Shown here: positions 11,555 through 22,859 of the stretch, piece by piece
Numbering within the stretch: the stretch's first letter is position 1
Layout: every line of letters starts with the position of its first letter
NCBI GenBank assembly: GCA_017893485.1
Contig: CM030359.1
Location: 35,881,994 to 35,945,993, forward strand
DNA: 64,000 nt
From: Hemerocallis citrina
Lineage: Eukaryota > Streptophyta > Magnoliopsida > Asparagales > Asphodelaceae
Reading direction: 5' to 3'
Translations under genes and position numbers: made by a program
The notes under the pieces: generated by a model
Told to the model about the DNA's origin: nothing
Databases searched by the model: none
What the model saw: only the letters and a program-made list of their open reading frames with translations

Positions 11555-12260
11555 TTTATTTTATTTTATTTTTATAGTCTCTTCTTCAAAGTTGTCACTT
11601 GTCTTTTGACGCGAATGCGAAACATTTGTGATGTATCCACCCGGTTACTCAACAAGTCACAAACATTAAAGTGCTTTGCATACTCATATTTCAAGTTGCC
11701 GTTTGACGTAAAGGTAAACATTGGTGATGAATACCCCTAGTTACTAAGCGCTCAAAACATTGGAGTAGACTGACTTTATTCAAATATATATATATATTGT
11801 ATCACTCTATTTACTTAAACTCGATTTAGGACTAGATCTGAAGGGAATAATTATCAGAAAAAGCATCACATTTGTTTATTATGTATAATCGCATGACGCA
11901 CTCAATTTTTGTAGGGAATTATGAAACTCAACAATCCTAAAGTAAATAAGTATCCTTACTCTTACTTTATAAGAAATTGTTTATCCTAAAAAAATTTCAA
12001 AAGATTCCAAATATAACTAACTAATACCCCCACACTTAGATGGAACATTGTCCTCAATGTTCGAAAGAAAATGTAAAAATAGGCATATGTCACATCTAGG
12101 TAGGAGAGAAAAAAAAATAAAAAAAAAATAAAAATAACGCAAAGAAAAATAATAATGAATAACTGAAAGCAAATAAAGGAAAGTGTAAATACTTCCCTGA
12201 AACATTGGGTTGCCTCCCAATAAGCGCTGTGTTTCATGTCTTCAGCTAGACATGATGAGT
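11229..12260 (-). other. Non-coding stretch between gag-pol stop and 3' LTR
   Basis: This kilobase lies where Athila elements often have an env-like ORF, but I see no ORF that looks real. It holds a T/A homopolymer-like run at 11520-11570. A second polypurine-like copy at 12026-12040 (minus-strand AGTGTGGGGGTATT) is followed, as in the first copy, by TGTCCTCAA on the plus strand. Confidence 0.7.
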
Positions 12261-15200
12261 TCATGCAATGTATTGAATGGTTTGAAGATTCACATCTTCC
12301 TCTTGCGGTTCTAGACTCATCTCTATGTATGGCTTCGCCCTGTGTCCGTTCACCTTGAATGTTTGATTTCGTTCTTCGCTGTGAACTTCCAATGCACCAT
12401 GTGGAAAGACTTTTGTGACAATATATGGTCCATACCATCTTGACTTGAGCTTGCCGGGAAAGAGTCTTAATCTTGAGTTGTAGATCAATACCTTTTGTCC
12501 TTCATAAAACTCCTTCCTTGCTAATTGTTTATCATGGTATAACTTAGTCCTTTCCTTGTATAGCTTGGCATTTTCATATGCATCGTGCCTCAATTCTTCA
12601 AGCTCATTTAGTTGCAATCGCCTTTTGTCACCTGCCTGTTTCATATCAAAATTGAACTTTTTAATGGCCCAATACGCCTTGTGTTCCAACTCTACCGGCA
12701 GATGACATGCTTTTCCAAAGACCAAACGGTATGGTGACATGCCAATGGGTGTCTTGAAGGCGGTTCTGTAGGCCCATAATGCATCGTTCAAGCGTAGCGA
12801 CCAATCCTTCCTCCTTGTGTTGACTGTCTTTTCCAAGATGCTCTTGATCTCTCTGTTGCTAATCTCCACCTGCCCACTGGTTTGAGGATGATATGGAGTT
12901 CCCACTCTATGTGTAATCCCATATTTCTTCATCAAAGAAGCAAATGGGTAGTTATTGAAGTGGCTCCCTCCATCACTTATTATTGCTCGTGGTGTACCAA
13001 ACCTAGTGAAAATGTTCTCCTGCAAAAACTTGACAACAACTTTGTGATCATTAGTTCGTGAGGGGACAGCCTCGACCCATTTAGACACATAATCCACACC
13101 AACAAGTATATATAAATAACCAAATGAGTTAGGAAATGGACCCATGAAGTCGATTCCCCAAACATCGAAAAGCTCGATTACTTGTATGTTGTGTAGTGGC
13201 ATTTGGTTTCTAGAAGAGATGTTGCCTGTCCTTTGGCATTTGTCGCAAGTCCTGCAAAAAGAAAAAGCATCTTTGAATACTTTAGGCCAATAAAAACCAG
13301 ATTGCAATACCTTAAGTGCTGTTCTCTTTGGCCCAAAATGTCCTCCACATGCATATTGGTGGCAATGTTGTAGAATACTCCTTTGTTCCTCGTCTGCCAC
13401 ACATCTTCTTATAATTTGATCAGAGCAAAATTTGAATAAATAAGGATCATCCCAATAATAGTGTTTGCTCAGATCCACCAATCTTTTCCTTTCCTGATGT
13501 GTCATACCTGGAGGAAAAACATGAGCAGTTAGAAAATTGACAATATCAGCAAACCAGGGGGACTGTTCAGAAAGTCCAGTTGACTGGTGGAAGGACCAGT
13601 CGACTGCCCCGAGAGTTTGAGCATTTATTTCAAATAGATGTTCATCTGGGAAATTTTCATTCAGCGGGGGCACAATTCTCTCTTCCTCCTGAAGTAGTCT
13701 GGACATGTGATCTGCCACAACATTGTCGCATCCTTTCTTGTCTCTAATCTCAAGATCAAATTCTTGAAGCAGCAGCACCCATCTGATCAACCTAGGCTTA
13801 GCTTCCTTTTTAGCCAACAAATATCTCAAGGCAGCATGGTCAGTGAAAACAATAACTTTAGAACCAATTAAATATGATCTAAACTTCTCTACAGCAAAAA
13901 TAACAGCTAACATTTCTTTTTCAGTGGTAGAATAATTTAGCTGTGCATCGTTTAGAGTTCGAGAAGCATAGTAAATAACATGGGGTTTCTTATTGATTCG
14001 TTGTCCTAAAACAGCCCCTAAGGCATAATCACTTGCATCACACATGAGCTCAAAAGGGTGGCTCCAATCTGGTGCCATGACAATAGGTGCAGAAATGAGA
14101 AGAGTTTTTAATGTAATAAAAGCATTAGTGCACTCTTCTGTCCATGTGAATTCAACATCCTTAGCCAACAAATCACAAAGGGGTTTGGAGATTTTTGAGA
14201 AATCTTTTATAAATCGTCCATAGAAACCTGCATGTCCTAGAAAACTCCTAATACCCTTAACTGTAGTGGGAGGGGGTAGTTTTGATATTATATCTATTTT
14301 GGCTTTGTCTACCTCTATGCCTCTTTTTGACACAACATGCCCCAAAACAATACCTTGTTGTACCATAAAATGGCACTTTTCCCAATTCAGCACTAAATTG
14401 CATTCTTCACATCTTTTAAGAACAAGCTGCAAATGGTTAAGGCATTCATCAAAACAAGATCCAAAAACACTAAAATCATCCATAAATACCTCGATGAACC
14501 TCTCCACCATGTCTGAAAATATGCTCATCATGCATCTTTGAAATGTTGCTGGTGCGTTGCACAATCCAAACGGCATCCTCCTGTAAGCAAAAGTACCAAA
14601 TGGGCATGTAAAAGTGGTCTTTTCTTGATCTTCTGGAGCAATAGCAATTTGATTATAGCCACTATAACCATCTAAAAAACAATAATGACTATATCCTGCT
14701 AATCTTTCTAACATTTGATCAATAAAAGGAAGAGGGAAGTGATCTTTCCTGGTTTCATTATTCAACTTCCTATAGTCAATGCATACCCTCCATCCTGTGG
14801 TTACTCTTGTTGGGATAAGTTCATTCTCTTCATTTGTTACCACTGTAACTCCACTTTTCTTAGGTACTACATGTATAGGACTTACCCATTTGCTGTCTGA
14901 GATTGGATAGATGATGCCAACATCTAGTAATTTCAGAATTTCTGCTCTTACCACTTCCTTCATGTTGGGGTTGAGCCTTCTCTGTGCCTCTCTGCTAGGT
15001 TTTGCATCGTTCTCAAGGAGTATTCTATGCATGCATTTGGATGGACTTATTCCCTTGATGTCTGCAATGGTCCATCCTATTGCACTCTTGTGTTCTCGTA
15101 ATACCTTCAGCAGCTTTTCTTCTTCCTGTGCACTCAAGTTCGCAGCAATTATTACTGGCAACGTCTGGTTCTTACCTAAAAATGCATGCTTCAAATGGTC

Positions 15201-17822
15201 GGGCAACTGCTTGAGTTCTATATCTGGAAGCTTCTGTACAGTCGACTGGTCCATGACAGCAGTCGACTTGGTCTGGGTGTCTTGATTCGGTTGACTGGTT
15301 AGAATACCAGTCGACTTGCTCTGTGCACCAGGCGCCTGATCTGTAGAAAAACAAAGATTATCAGACACAAAGTTTTCAAATAAAGGTGCAGGCTTACCTG
15401 AACATGACTGTGGAGTTTCAAGGTGATGTACTGTCTCTGCAATCTCCCAGTCATCGTATTCCTGTTCAACATGAGATAAAGTTAGAGATTGAGTGATTGT
15501 GGCTTGTAGTGGTTCAACGCTATGTACCTGAAATGTTTGATCAACAATCTCCTGCACCACATCAATATTATAGCATTCATGATCATCTTGTGGTAATTTT
15601 AGTGTATCAAACATTTTAAATTTCACTTTTTCTCCGTTTATCTTCATACTTATAATACCCTTTTTAACACAAATTTTTATATCAGCTGTACTCATAAAGG
15701 GCCTACCTAATATGATCGGTAGAGATGATGACATTGAAGATTCCTCCATATCTAACACAACAAAATCAGCAGGCAAAATAAAATCATTTACCTGAACTAG
15801 GACATCTTCTAAAATACCTCTAGGTCTTTTGATGCTGCGATCAGCCAATTGCAAAGTGATGGATGTTGGCTTGAGTTCCCCCAATCCAAGCTTTTCGTAA
15901 ACAGAATAAGGAAGAAGGTTGATGCTTGCCCCCAAGTCTAACAGTGCTTTTTCAAAGAAGTGCTCACCAACTTTGCAAGGAATGGTGAAACTACCTGGAT
16001 CTTTCAGTTTAGGTGGTAGTTTTCTTAATAATACAGCGCTCACTTCTTCTGTCAAAGCAACATCCTCCTTAACCTGAAATGTTCTTTTGTGAGTACAACA
16101 ATCTTTCAAAAATTTGGCATAAGAAGGAATTTGTTTAATAGCATCAAGTAGGGGGATATTAATTTCTACCTTTTTGAGAGTTTCAAAGACGTCAAACAAA
16201 TGTTGTTCTTTCTTTTTATTGACTAACCTTTGAGGGAATGGTGGTGGAACTGTCCCTACTTTTTTACTTACCTTACTTGAACCCAAAGCTTTTGATGGTT
16301 GTGTTTCTGATTTGTCTGTGCAGTCGACTGTCTTGTAGAAACAGTCGACTGGTTTGTCTGTGTGTGTTCCAACCTTGTTGTCAATTATCTTACCATTTCT
16401 TAAAGTAGTCACTGCTTGGAGTTGTTCTTGACCTCCTGGGTTTGGTATGGTTTGTGAAGGGAGTTCTCCTGCCTTTCTTTCGCTTAGCTCTTTTGCAATC
16501 TGACCAATTTGGGTTTCTAACTTCTGAATTGCTTGTCCTTGTTGGTTGCTGGTTTGATGTTGTTGTTGGAGCAATTGAAGAACAGTGGTTTCAAAATCCA
16601 ACTTCTTCTGTTCTGGAGCTGGTCTTTCAAATCCACTTCCTATCTGAGGGTTCCTTGCATGTCCTTGTGTGAATTGATTCCCTTGATTATTTTGATTATT
16701 GCTCCATGAGAAGTTTGGATGATTCCTCCATCCTGGGTTATATGTGTTCGAGTATGGATTGTTCTTTGGTGGAAACACTCCTCGACCCACATAGTTTGCA
16801 TGCTCCTGATCTGTAAAAGTAGACATGGGACATGTATCAGTTGTGTGATCTAAATGCGAACAAATTGCACACATTTCATTTGTTTGATTTTTAACTCCAC
16901 CCATCGTCGACATTGCATTAACAAGCATATCAATTTTCTTATTCATGTTTGCCATTTCCAATTGAATGTTATTACTATTAGAGATTTCGTAAACTCCCTG
17001 TTTTTTCGTAGGTCCCCTTCTTGTTGAGAATTGTTGGGAGTTCTCGCTAAGTTCTTCAAAAAGTTCAATGGCTTCTTCTCCACTTTTCCTCATCAAAATT
17101 CCGTTGCAAGCTGCATCAACAATTGCTTTGTTAGTGTCATTTAAACCTTCATAAAAAGCTTGTACCTGATCATCCTTAGGCAGATTATGAGTAGGACACT
17201 TGAGAAGCTTGCTCTTGAAGTCCTTCCATGCTTCGAAGAATAGATCTCCATCTTTTTGCTGGAAGAGTTGAATCTCCCTTTTTAGCTGTTTGGTTTTCTG
17301 GGCTGGAAAGAATTCTTTCAAAAATTTCGTTGCCAATTGCTCCCATGAATTAATTGATCCTGGTTCCAAAGAATTATACCACAACTTAGCATTAAGTTTT
17401 AAAGAAAAAGGAAACAAGATTAACCTGAATTGTTCAGCGGTAAGCCCTTGGACGCTTTGTGTCCTGCAAAGATCGAAAAAGTCTTGCAGGTGAAGATGAG
17501 GCTCTTCATCTGGTTTGCCACTAAAGTGGGGAACCATACTAAGTAAATGAGGAGATAGGTGCATGTTCCCTGTAGCATTAGGTTGAAAAGCAATGCAGGA
17601 AGGTTGCTCAATATTCTTAGGGGTTAATTTATCCTGCATTGGCACTCGATTTTGTATTTCTTCAGCCATTGTTGTCTGTGAGATTAGTCTCTGTGCAGTC
17701 GACTGTCTCCTGGTATCAGTCGACTGGTTGGCTGCAAAAAGTTTACCTAGTTTGTGCAAAGTTCGTTCTGTTTCTGCGTCAATAGGTAGTAGCTCTGGAC
17801 GAAGTGATCGTCTACCGTGCAT
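12261..17822 (-). CDS. Athila-type gag-pol polyprotein, 1853 aa, intact
   Basis: A single open frame carries capsid and replication enzymes in gypsy order (PR-RT-RH-INT). The retrotransposon gag domain is at about residues 100-230. The zinc knuckle C-X2-C-X4-H-X4-C is at 318-331. Protease has DLGAS at 629-633. RT has the FMDD active site (D1115, D1116). RNase H acidic residues are near D1262, E1301, D1328 and D1371. The integrase zinc finger uses H1488, H1495, C1526 and C1529. The integrase core is D1558, D1617 and E1653, a D,D35E spacing. The start is the first ATG inside the primer-binding site. Linkers at about 33-43, 490-502, 836-862 and 1407-1416 are encoded by GTCGAC pairs. No stop or frameshift is seen, so it could be functional. 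Confidence 0.95.
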   Translation of the reverse strand: MHGRRSLRPELLPIDAETERTLHKLGKLFAANQSTDTRRQSTAQRLISQTTMAEEIQNRVPMQDKLTPKNIEQPSCIAFQPNATGNMHLSPHLLSMVPHFSGKPDEEPHLHLQDFFDLCRTQSVQGLTAEQFRLILFPFSLKLNAKLWYNSLEPGSINSWEQLATKFLKEFFPAQKTKQLKREIQLFQQKDGDLFFEAWKDFKSKLLKCPTHNLPKDDQVQAFYEGLNDTNKAIVDAACNGILMRKSGEEAIELFEELSENSQQFSTRRGPTKKQGVYEISNSNNIQLEMANMNKKIDMLVNAMSTMGGVKNQTNEMCAICSHLDHTTDTCPMSTFTDQEHANYVGRGVFPPKNNPYSNTYNPGWRNHPNFSWSNNQNNQGNQFTQGHARNPQIGSGFERPAPEQKKLDFETTVLQLLQQQHQTSNQQGQAIQKLETQIGQIAKELSERKAGELPSQTIPNPGGQEQLQAVTTLRNGKIIDNKVGTHTDKPVDCFYKTVDCTDKSETQPSKALGSSKVSKKVGTVPPPFPQRLVNKKKEQHLFDVFETLKKVEINIPLLDAIKQIPSYAKFLKDCCTHKRTFQVKEDVALTEEVSAVLLRKLPPKLKDPGSFTIPCKVGEHFFEKALLDLGASINLLPYSVYEKLGLGELKPTSITLQLADRSIKRPRGILEDVLVQVNDFILPADFVVLDMEESSMSSSLPIILGRPFMSTADIKICVKKGIISMKINGEKVKFKMFDTLKLPQDDHECYNIDVVQEIVDQTFQVHSVEPLQATITQSLTLSHVEQEYDDWEIAETVHHLETPQSCSGKPAPLFENFVSDNLCFSTDQAPGAQSKSTGILTSQPNQDTQTKSTAVMDQSTVQKLPDIELKQLPDHLKHAFLGKNQTLPVIIAANLSAQEEEKLLKVLREHKSAIGWTIADIKGISPSKCMHRILLENDAKPSREAQRRLNPNMKEVVRAEILKLLDVGIIYPISDSKWVSPIHVVPKKSGVTVVTNEENELIPTRVTTGWRVCIDYRKLNNETRKDHFPLPFIDQMLERLAGYSHYCFLDGYSGYNQIAIAPEDQEKTTFTCPFGTFAYRRMPFGLCNAPATFQRCMMSIFSDMVERFIEVFMDDFSVFGSCFDECLNHLQLVLKRCEECNLVLNWEKCHFMVQQGIVLGHVVSKRGIEVDKAKIDIISKLPPPTTVKGIRSFLGHAGFYGRFIKDFSKISKPLCDLLAKDVEFTWTEECTNAFITLKTLLISAPIVMAPDWSHPFELMCDASDYALGAVLGQRINKKPHVIYYASRTLNDAQLNYSTTEKEMLAVIFAVEKFRSYLIGSKVIVFTDHAALRYLLAKKEAKPRLIRWVLLLQEFDLEIRDKKGCDNVVADHMSRLLQEEERIVPPLNENFPDEHLFEINAQTLGAVDWSFHQSTGLSEQSPWFADIVNFLTAHVFPPGMTHQERKRLVDLSKHYYWDDPYLFKFCSDQIIRRCVADEEQRSILQHCHQYACGGHFGPKRTALKVLQSGFYWPKVFKDAFSFCRTCDKCQRTGNISSRNQMPLHNIQVIELFDVWGIDFMGPFPNSFGYLYILVGVDYVSKWVEAVPSRTNDHKVVVKFLQENIFTRFGTPRAIISDGGSHFNNYPFASLMKKYGITHRVGTPYHPQTSGQVEISNREIKSILEKTVNTRRKDWSLRLNDALWAYRTAFKTPIGMSPYRLVFGKACHLPVELEHKAYWAIKKFNFDMKQAGDKRRLQLNELEELRHDAYENAKLYKERTKLYHDKQLARKEFYEGQKVLIYNSRLRLFPGKLKSRWYGPYIVTKVFPHGALEVHSEERNQTFKVNGHRAKPYIEMSLEPQEEDVNLQTIQYIA

Positions 17823-17918
17823 TCAACGAAGTCCTGTAACCTAAAAGAAAAATTATTAATAAAAGAAAAGAAAAACTAATAAAAATTCTACTGACTTGTA
17901 AGTTAAAATACTAAACAA

Positions 17919-17936
17919 TCCCCGGCAACGGCGCCA
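17919..17936 (-). other. Primer-binding site, tRNA-Asp type
   Basis: The minus strand reads TGGCGCCGTTGCCGGGGA, six bases inside the 5' LTR. This is the standard tRNA-Asp primer site of Athila-like plant elements. Confidence 0.9.
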
Positions 17937-17942
17937 AAAACT

Positions 17943-19653
17943 TGTTTGTTGAAAATCTAGCTACCTAATTAATAGATAAACTAGACACAAATTATAAAAA
18001 ACCTCGCAAGTGCACGAATCGAATCGTAGTAATAGCAAGGGTCGATCCCACAGAGATTGTAGACCTCAACTTACTAATCAATAAAACTAATAATAAAATT
18101 GAATAAGAGTTGTCATAATATTCTAAAAGAACTAAAAGATTAAAACTAAGATGAGAGGTGTTGAATCACAAATATCTCTTGAATAGTTGGGTTGTTGATC
18201 TCCACCAATAGTTAGTAATGCTAATTTGCCTTCTGAATTTACTTCTAATTACTCATGTTGTTCACTTCAAGGGCATGGTATCTACTCCTTAAAGTACTGT
18301 TTCCCTAAGCCAAGAATTAGGCATGGTATCTACTCTAATTCGTTTCTTTCCGTAAGTATCTAGCATGGTATCTACTAAGTTATACTTAGAGAAAATATAA
18401 GAACAGTGGAAACGAACAAACACTTAAAGTTCTAGAAATTGGTATCAGATCTAGATCCTCTAAGTTGATTGAACCAAGAACCCCTAAAGATTCTTTTGTT
18501 ACAAATTATGAGCACGAGATTCGGTCGTCTCAATATGCTTCATATAACAGATTTAGATAAAGGATAACATAAACTTGATATTCTCACGTGCTGTATGTCA
18601 GTCGACTGGCTCTCACCTCAGTCGACTGCTCTCAGACTTCGAGATCAAGTTTGATGATCATTAATCTATGTCAATTCAACCAGATTCAATCAATAAGTAA
18701 ATAGAAGATCTCAGAAGAATATAGCACTACATAACTACGGTTTCGATCTACCCAACTATGAAATTAGTTCCACATAATAATAACTTTATTGCTTAACAAG
18801 TTTGAACACATGATCAACATAAAAGAATAAAGAGAGAAGAGAAAAAAATAAACTAATGGATTCCGGCAATATGGTCGACTGGCTGTCACACAGTCGACTG
18901 CCTTCTGGTTGCTGGATCTTCTCTCTCCTTCTTCGATGTTGATGGAGTGATGCTCTCGATGCTTGTTCAGGAACTTGGTGATTGAGTTGCTTCTCAGAGA
19001 TATATCTGATCGTCCTTGGATGGAGTCGTGGAGTCAGAGAGAGCGGAGGAGGTGTTCTGGAGATGGTATTCTGATATTTATAGAACACGGCTGAGAATTA
19101 GGGTTTCCACTTTTTCAGGAAGATCCTTCTTTATTTGATTTGATGATTAATATCTTTCTCTTTTCTCCTTTCCTTCCTTATCTGTTTACCACGTCCACTT
19201 GGAAAATACCCTGTCTTTTGATTTGATTCGCTGTATAAAATCTTGATTCAAATAGATTTGAAATCAGATTCAGGTGTATCTTCGAATATCTTATCTGTTT
19301 ACTCCGCCGCAGACCAGTCGACTTATCTTCGAACCAGTCGACTGAGTCGAGACTTATGTAGATTTCATCTGTGATCAGGCCAGTCGACTGCTCTTGGGAG
19401 TGATTCGACTGTGTCGAGAGTTGTGGAAAATCAGCTTCTCCTGTCCAGTCGCCTGTGTTGGGGAACCAGTCGACTGATCCTCTGCAGTTTGCTGTGTATT
19501 ATCCTTGAAGTCCTAAATCTGCTTCGTTTTGCTGTTATAAGCTGTTTCCTATGGAAAAGAGAAAATAGGAGTTAAATACCACATATAGAGCTTTTAAATG
19601 TCTAATTATATTAAGATTATTGCTCTAAAAAGTGAACAATATTGTGTTCATCA
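17943..19653 (-). repeat. 5' LTR of the Athila-type element, 1711 bp
   Basis: Nearly identical to 9504-11213. Its GTCGAC pairs lie at the same offsets (+8439 for most of its length), and one core is mutated (ATTCGACT where the other copy has AGTCGACT). It carries the element's own promoter, but I could not place a clear TATA box. Confidence 0.95.
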
Positions 19654-20253
19654 GCTGAGGGCTTGCAAGATTGTGGCTTCGAATTGTTGGAATTTGGCTC
19701 GGGTGATAGGCCCGTTTTCATCCCTCAGGGGCTGTCGACCAGCGGGAGAGTGATGCCTTCTTCGATGGTACTCAGGGGACTCTCTCTGCCTTCTGTGAGG
19801 AGGGGACCTCCTCTGGTCGCGGTGACCAGGAGATCGCTCATTTAGACATTCCGGGTGAGGGGCTCCCTCATGGGCCCGCCTTTCATCCAAACGGTGGCAA
19901 AGGTCCTCTTCTTTCTGCCGGTTGATAAGGATATTGCAGAGGTCTTCGGAAGACCGGGGGTTGTGAGATGCCATTGAATCGGTAGAGGGGTTGTGCACGG
20001 AGACGTGGTCACGGTGAAGAGGTTGCTTCTGATGGTTGGGACGATAGGCCCCTGCACCGGCATTCTGGGGCCCGGCTTGAGTCGGCGGGGGCTGAAGGTT
20101 CTGAGGAGGAGGTTGGCCCTGCTGTGGGGGCTGATCAGGCTGAGGTGGGAGTTGCCCTTGCGACTGGAAGGTTTGGAGGGGGACCTCCTGTTGTGGTTGA
20201 GGAGGGTTGGGCCTACGGTTGGACCCTCTGGATCTTAGATTCCTTGGAGGCAT
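19654..20253 (-). pseudogene. Tat-type gag, N-terminal part
   Basis: An open frame of 200 codons starts at ATG 20253 (MPPRNLRSRGSNRRPN), just inside the primer-binding site. It is rich in Pro and Gln (residues 15-65), then Arg and His, as usual for the leader part of Tat-type gag. It runs straight into the inserted element at 19653 and resumes at 9503 on the other side, after the shared GCTGA. Confidence 0.75.
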
Positions 20254-20300
20254 GGTTGGAGGTGATCTTAACCGATGGAAGAGGATGGGGTGCTATTCAT

Positions 20301-20321
20301 CGTTCCCAAAGACGGTGCCAA
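20301..20321 (-). other. Primer-binding site of the Tat element
   Basis: On the minus strand this reads TTGGCACCGTCTTTGGGAAC, two bases inside the 5' LTR. It matches the position and TGGYRCCGTC pattern seen in plant Tat-type elements. I cannot name the primer tRNA with confidence. Confidence 0.65.
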
Positions 20322-20323
20322 TC

Positions 20324-20891
20324 TGTTGCCGCTGAAATCGGTGTGGGGGCAAACAAATAGAATTTGTGGATTCTTGGGACGTTGAATAGTCAAACCTGAA
20401 ACCTTTCTGCCGGAGTTTGACCGTTATCTCCCGCCGTTGACATGCAAAAAGTGCGAAACACCGGGGTTGATCCCAGCGACGCACCCTCCGACGCTCAAGC
20501 CAGTAATCAGAAAGATTATGAGTGAGATTTTACTGGCAAAAGATTCATTACCTGTTAACAGTGGGGGATGGGCGGTATTTATAGCCGCCTTATGGACCAG
20601 TTTCGGGATAAGATCAAATCCCTACTTCCCAGTGAATGGATAGAGTGAATCAGGGCCGTTGATTAAGTATAATCATAAAACCTAATTCTATCCAGCTGGA
20701 CTGGGTTCTTTGCGGGTTCGAACCCGCACCCAGTTAAGGCGGATCCGTTCGTGGGCTATTGGGTCTTTGGAGAAAAGACCCAATACCCATTTCAGACCCG
20801 TTTGTAGGTGAAATTACCATTTTACCCCCGAGCTTTAAGATTCGTGCCCAATTTGGACGGTTCTGATTTAACCCTATTTTTAGCCATATCA
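20324..20891 (-). repeat. 5' LTR of the Tat element, 568 bp
   Basis: On the plus strand it starts TGTTGCC and ends ATATCA, giving TG...CA ends. Its outer edge is where the Tekay LTR sequence resumes (CAAACATTTCC). A minus-strand TATA box, TATAAATA, is at 20576-20583. The 3' LTR is outside the window, so this boundary rests on the ends, the primer-binding site and the resumed Tekay LTR. Confidence 0.75.
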
Positions 20892-21373
20892 CAAACATTT
20901 CCAAAGTATTGCTTGCATTAGATTAAGTACATTTTGACCTGTGCATTAGAATATTAGGGCATGTCATACACGGACACCTTGGACCCGACTTCACTTTCCT
21001 TCCTTTATCAATTTTCGATTTAATCTTGATTTGTCTAGTTTGGAGATTGCTGCTTTTATCAACCTCGCGTCAGTAGAATTACTGATGTGCCCATTCTTTT
21101 AGGTACTAGATTTTCGACCTAGGGACCTGGGAAGCCCAAGACAGATGGGTGCCCAAGTGACAATATCGAGTGTTCATCCTTTACATTTTTTTGTTATTTT
21201 GGTAAAACTCTGATTTGTTAATTCTGGGACAGTGTAAAATTGTAACACTGGAACTTGTACATCATGGAATAAAATTGTTTAATTTTTTCTGCATTTTCCT
21301 ATATTGTGACTGTGTGATGGAAAGATTCTGGCTTGTGTCACGAATCACCAGTGTGGAGATTCGGGGAGCTACA
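20892..21373 (+). repeat. 5' LTR remnant of the Tekay-type element
   Basis: The last 482 bases of the 5' LTR, ending GCTACA. It aligns with 28592-28827 plus 32266-32509. The missing 5' part should lie left of the Tat element, outside the window. It contains the conserved hairpin CGTCAGT...ACTGATG at 21068-21086 followed by TGCCCA. Confidence 0.85.
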
Positions 21374-21377
21374 GAGT

Positions 21378-21390
21378 TGGTATCAGAGCA
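21378..21390 (+). other. Primer-binding site, tRNA-iMet
   Basis: TGGTATCAGAGCA, four bases after the LTR end. It is complementary to the 3' end of plant initiator tRNA-Met. Confidence 0.9.
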
Positions 21391-21556
21391 ACCTTCAGAC
21401 TATAGTTCGATATAACAAGAATAGACTTGGATGCCACTAGGAGAGTCGGGTTTAGCTAGCAGTAGATTGTTATAATTCATATTGTTGTTCTTTTTCAACT
21501 TATGTTTTATAATTTTCTATATCTGGACTAATTCATGTATTGTTTTCTCCTAATAG

Positions 21557-22530
21557 ATGGCAGATGCACCAAATGGATCGGTAAACGGGACCCAGGCTGG
21601 ACCAGATCCAGCAGGTACTCCAGCTACTCCTCCTCCACCTCCAAAGCCCACTGCCGTGGAGCAAGCCATTAGCAGACTGTTCAGAGACCTTGCCGCTTAC
21701 CGATGGAGCCATGGGCACTTGGAGGACCGCCTAGAGAATTGCGGCCATGCCCTGATGGCCACTGACAGGCAGGTGGCTAGAATGAAGAGGTTAAAGAGGA
21801 GGCGCTCCAGGAAGATTATGCTGAGAAGGCATTAGCATATGGAGAGGATGGCTCAGCTAGAGCTTAGGCTTGGAGAGCTGCATGCCAAGGTAGCCCAGCA
21901 GCAGACACAGTTAGAGCAGTTGGCGACCGCCGAGCACTCTACTATCGGAGATCACCATGTTAGGGACATGTGTGACCTAGCCCTGTGAAGGACCCTAGGA
22001 TGCCTTGTTTTGATATTTTGATGTATAAAAGATAATGCTTTCTGCCAGCACATGATGCATGGAGTAATGTTTTATGGTGTAGTTTTTTTACTACACCGAT
22101 GGTGGTAGTGTTTTGGTTGTACAAATGGAATGCTAAATGTAACCTTCTTATGTATAAATGAAGAACTAATATTTTAACTACTTGTAGTATGAAATGAGTT
22201 TACACTATTATTGCAAGGTAGTAATAAGATTTAGATTTCAGATGTCTGGAAGAACCCGAAATTGCCGGAGCGGGCAAACAGAAGGTGAAGGCAGCTAGCG
22301 GGGCTAACAACGCTGGCCTCGATATAAGTGCAAAATTTGCCCGACTATATCAAATGCTAGGAGCATTCGTGGAGATGAACAGAACCCAAGCACCACCACT
22401 AGTAAGGGAAAGCAACCTGTTTGAAAGAAGAAGACACAGAGAACAAAGATGGTGTAATCACTGGTATGTGAAGGGCATTGTAATAAGTTTTGGTTGTATT
22501 TTGAAATTTTGTTTGAAGAAGTGTAAATGA
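21557..22530 (+). pseudogene. Degenerate gag-position region with an unrecognised ORF
   Basis: An ORF (21557-21835) begins MADAPNGSVNGTQ, has a Pro-rich stretch and then a charged helix-prone part, and stops. The frame continues past the stop with coiled-coil-like sequence to about 21990. A 250-base AT-rich gap follows, then a short basic ORF at 22285-22530. I do not recognise a normal Tekay gag domain or zinc knuckle. Both gaps (about 21990-22240 and 22465-22552) end in acceptor-like TTTCAG or GAAACAG, so intron-like structure is possible but unproven. Confidence 0.4.
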
Positions 22531-22549
22531 AGATTGTAACTCTTTTGAA

Positions 22550-22840
22550 ACAGGAAGTATATATATCAATGGAATTTTGGCTACTGTTTTGTTCGATAGT
22601 GGATTAACTCATTCCTTTGTGTCCAAATCATTCTCAAGAAAGTTAAGATACACCCAAGCAGCAATCCCAGAGTTAGCCTTAATGGTAGCTACTCCATCAG
22701 GGCAACTCTCACTACAGATCAATGCTATAAGAACTGTGAGCTTCAGATTAACAAGGATCCTCTGAATATCGATTTGTTAGAGTTGGGTTTTGTCGGAACA
22801 TATGTGATTATTGGCATGGATTGGATGTCGAAGTAGGAAG
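22550..22840 (+). pseudogene. Tekay-type protease remnant
   Basis: The frame at 22577-22765 shows VLFDSGLTHSFVS with the catalytic DSG, and a hydrophobic strand pattern typical of chromovirus protease. The usual Ala after DSG is Leu. The frame is lost near 22765, and the final GMDW motif appears in another frame near 22815. Confidence 0.75.
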
Positions 22841-22859
22841 CACATATCGACTGTAAGGA

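Larger units (their letters stand above)
9504..19653 (-). mobile_element. Young Athila-type Ty3/gypsy retrotransposon, complete
   Basis: A 10,150-bp element has near-identical LTRs (9504-11213 and 17943-19653), TG...CA ends, a tRNA-Asp type primer-binding site, a polypurine tract and one unbroken gag-pol frame. It is flanked by a perfect GCTGA duplication (9499-9503 and 19654-19658) within the Tat gag. By eye the LTRs differ at three bases and one single-base indel in about 1,710. At an assumed 1.3e-8 substitutions per site per year, this means an insertion well under 200,000 years old. No env-like ORF is present, unlike classic Athila. All core parts for autonomous movement are visible. Confidence 0.95.
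1..20891 (-). mobile_element. Tat-type Ty3/gypsy retrotransposon, left end outside window
   Basis: Reading right to left on the minus strand, the parts are 5' LTR (20324-20891), primer-binding site, gag (20253 to 19654, interrupted, then 9503 to about 8333), protease, RT with RNase H, a second archaeal-like RNase H, and integrase (to about 4325). Then follow a tandem-repeat 3' UTR and an ORF on the opposite strand. An extra RNase H, an antisense ORF and a repeat-bearing 3' UTR are known traits of the Tat lineage. Coding parts carry many stops and frameshifts, so it is dead. It interrupts the 5' LTR of the Tekay-type element. The five bases after its LTR are CAAAC, the expected target duplication, but the partner lies outside the window. 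The 9504-19653 element is inserted in its gag. Confidence 0.85.

Noticed and set aside
20437..20643. Small plus-strand ORF in the Tat LTR
   Set aside because: Lies in the LTR across its TATA box on the other strand. No supporting feature.
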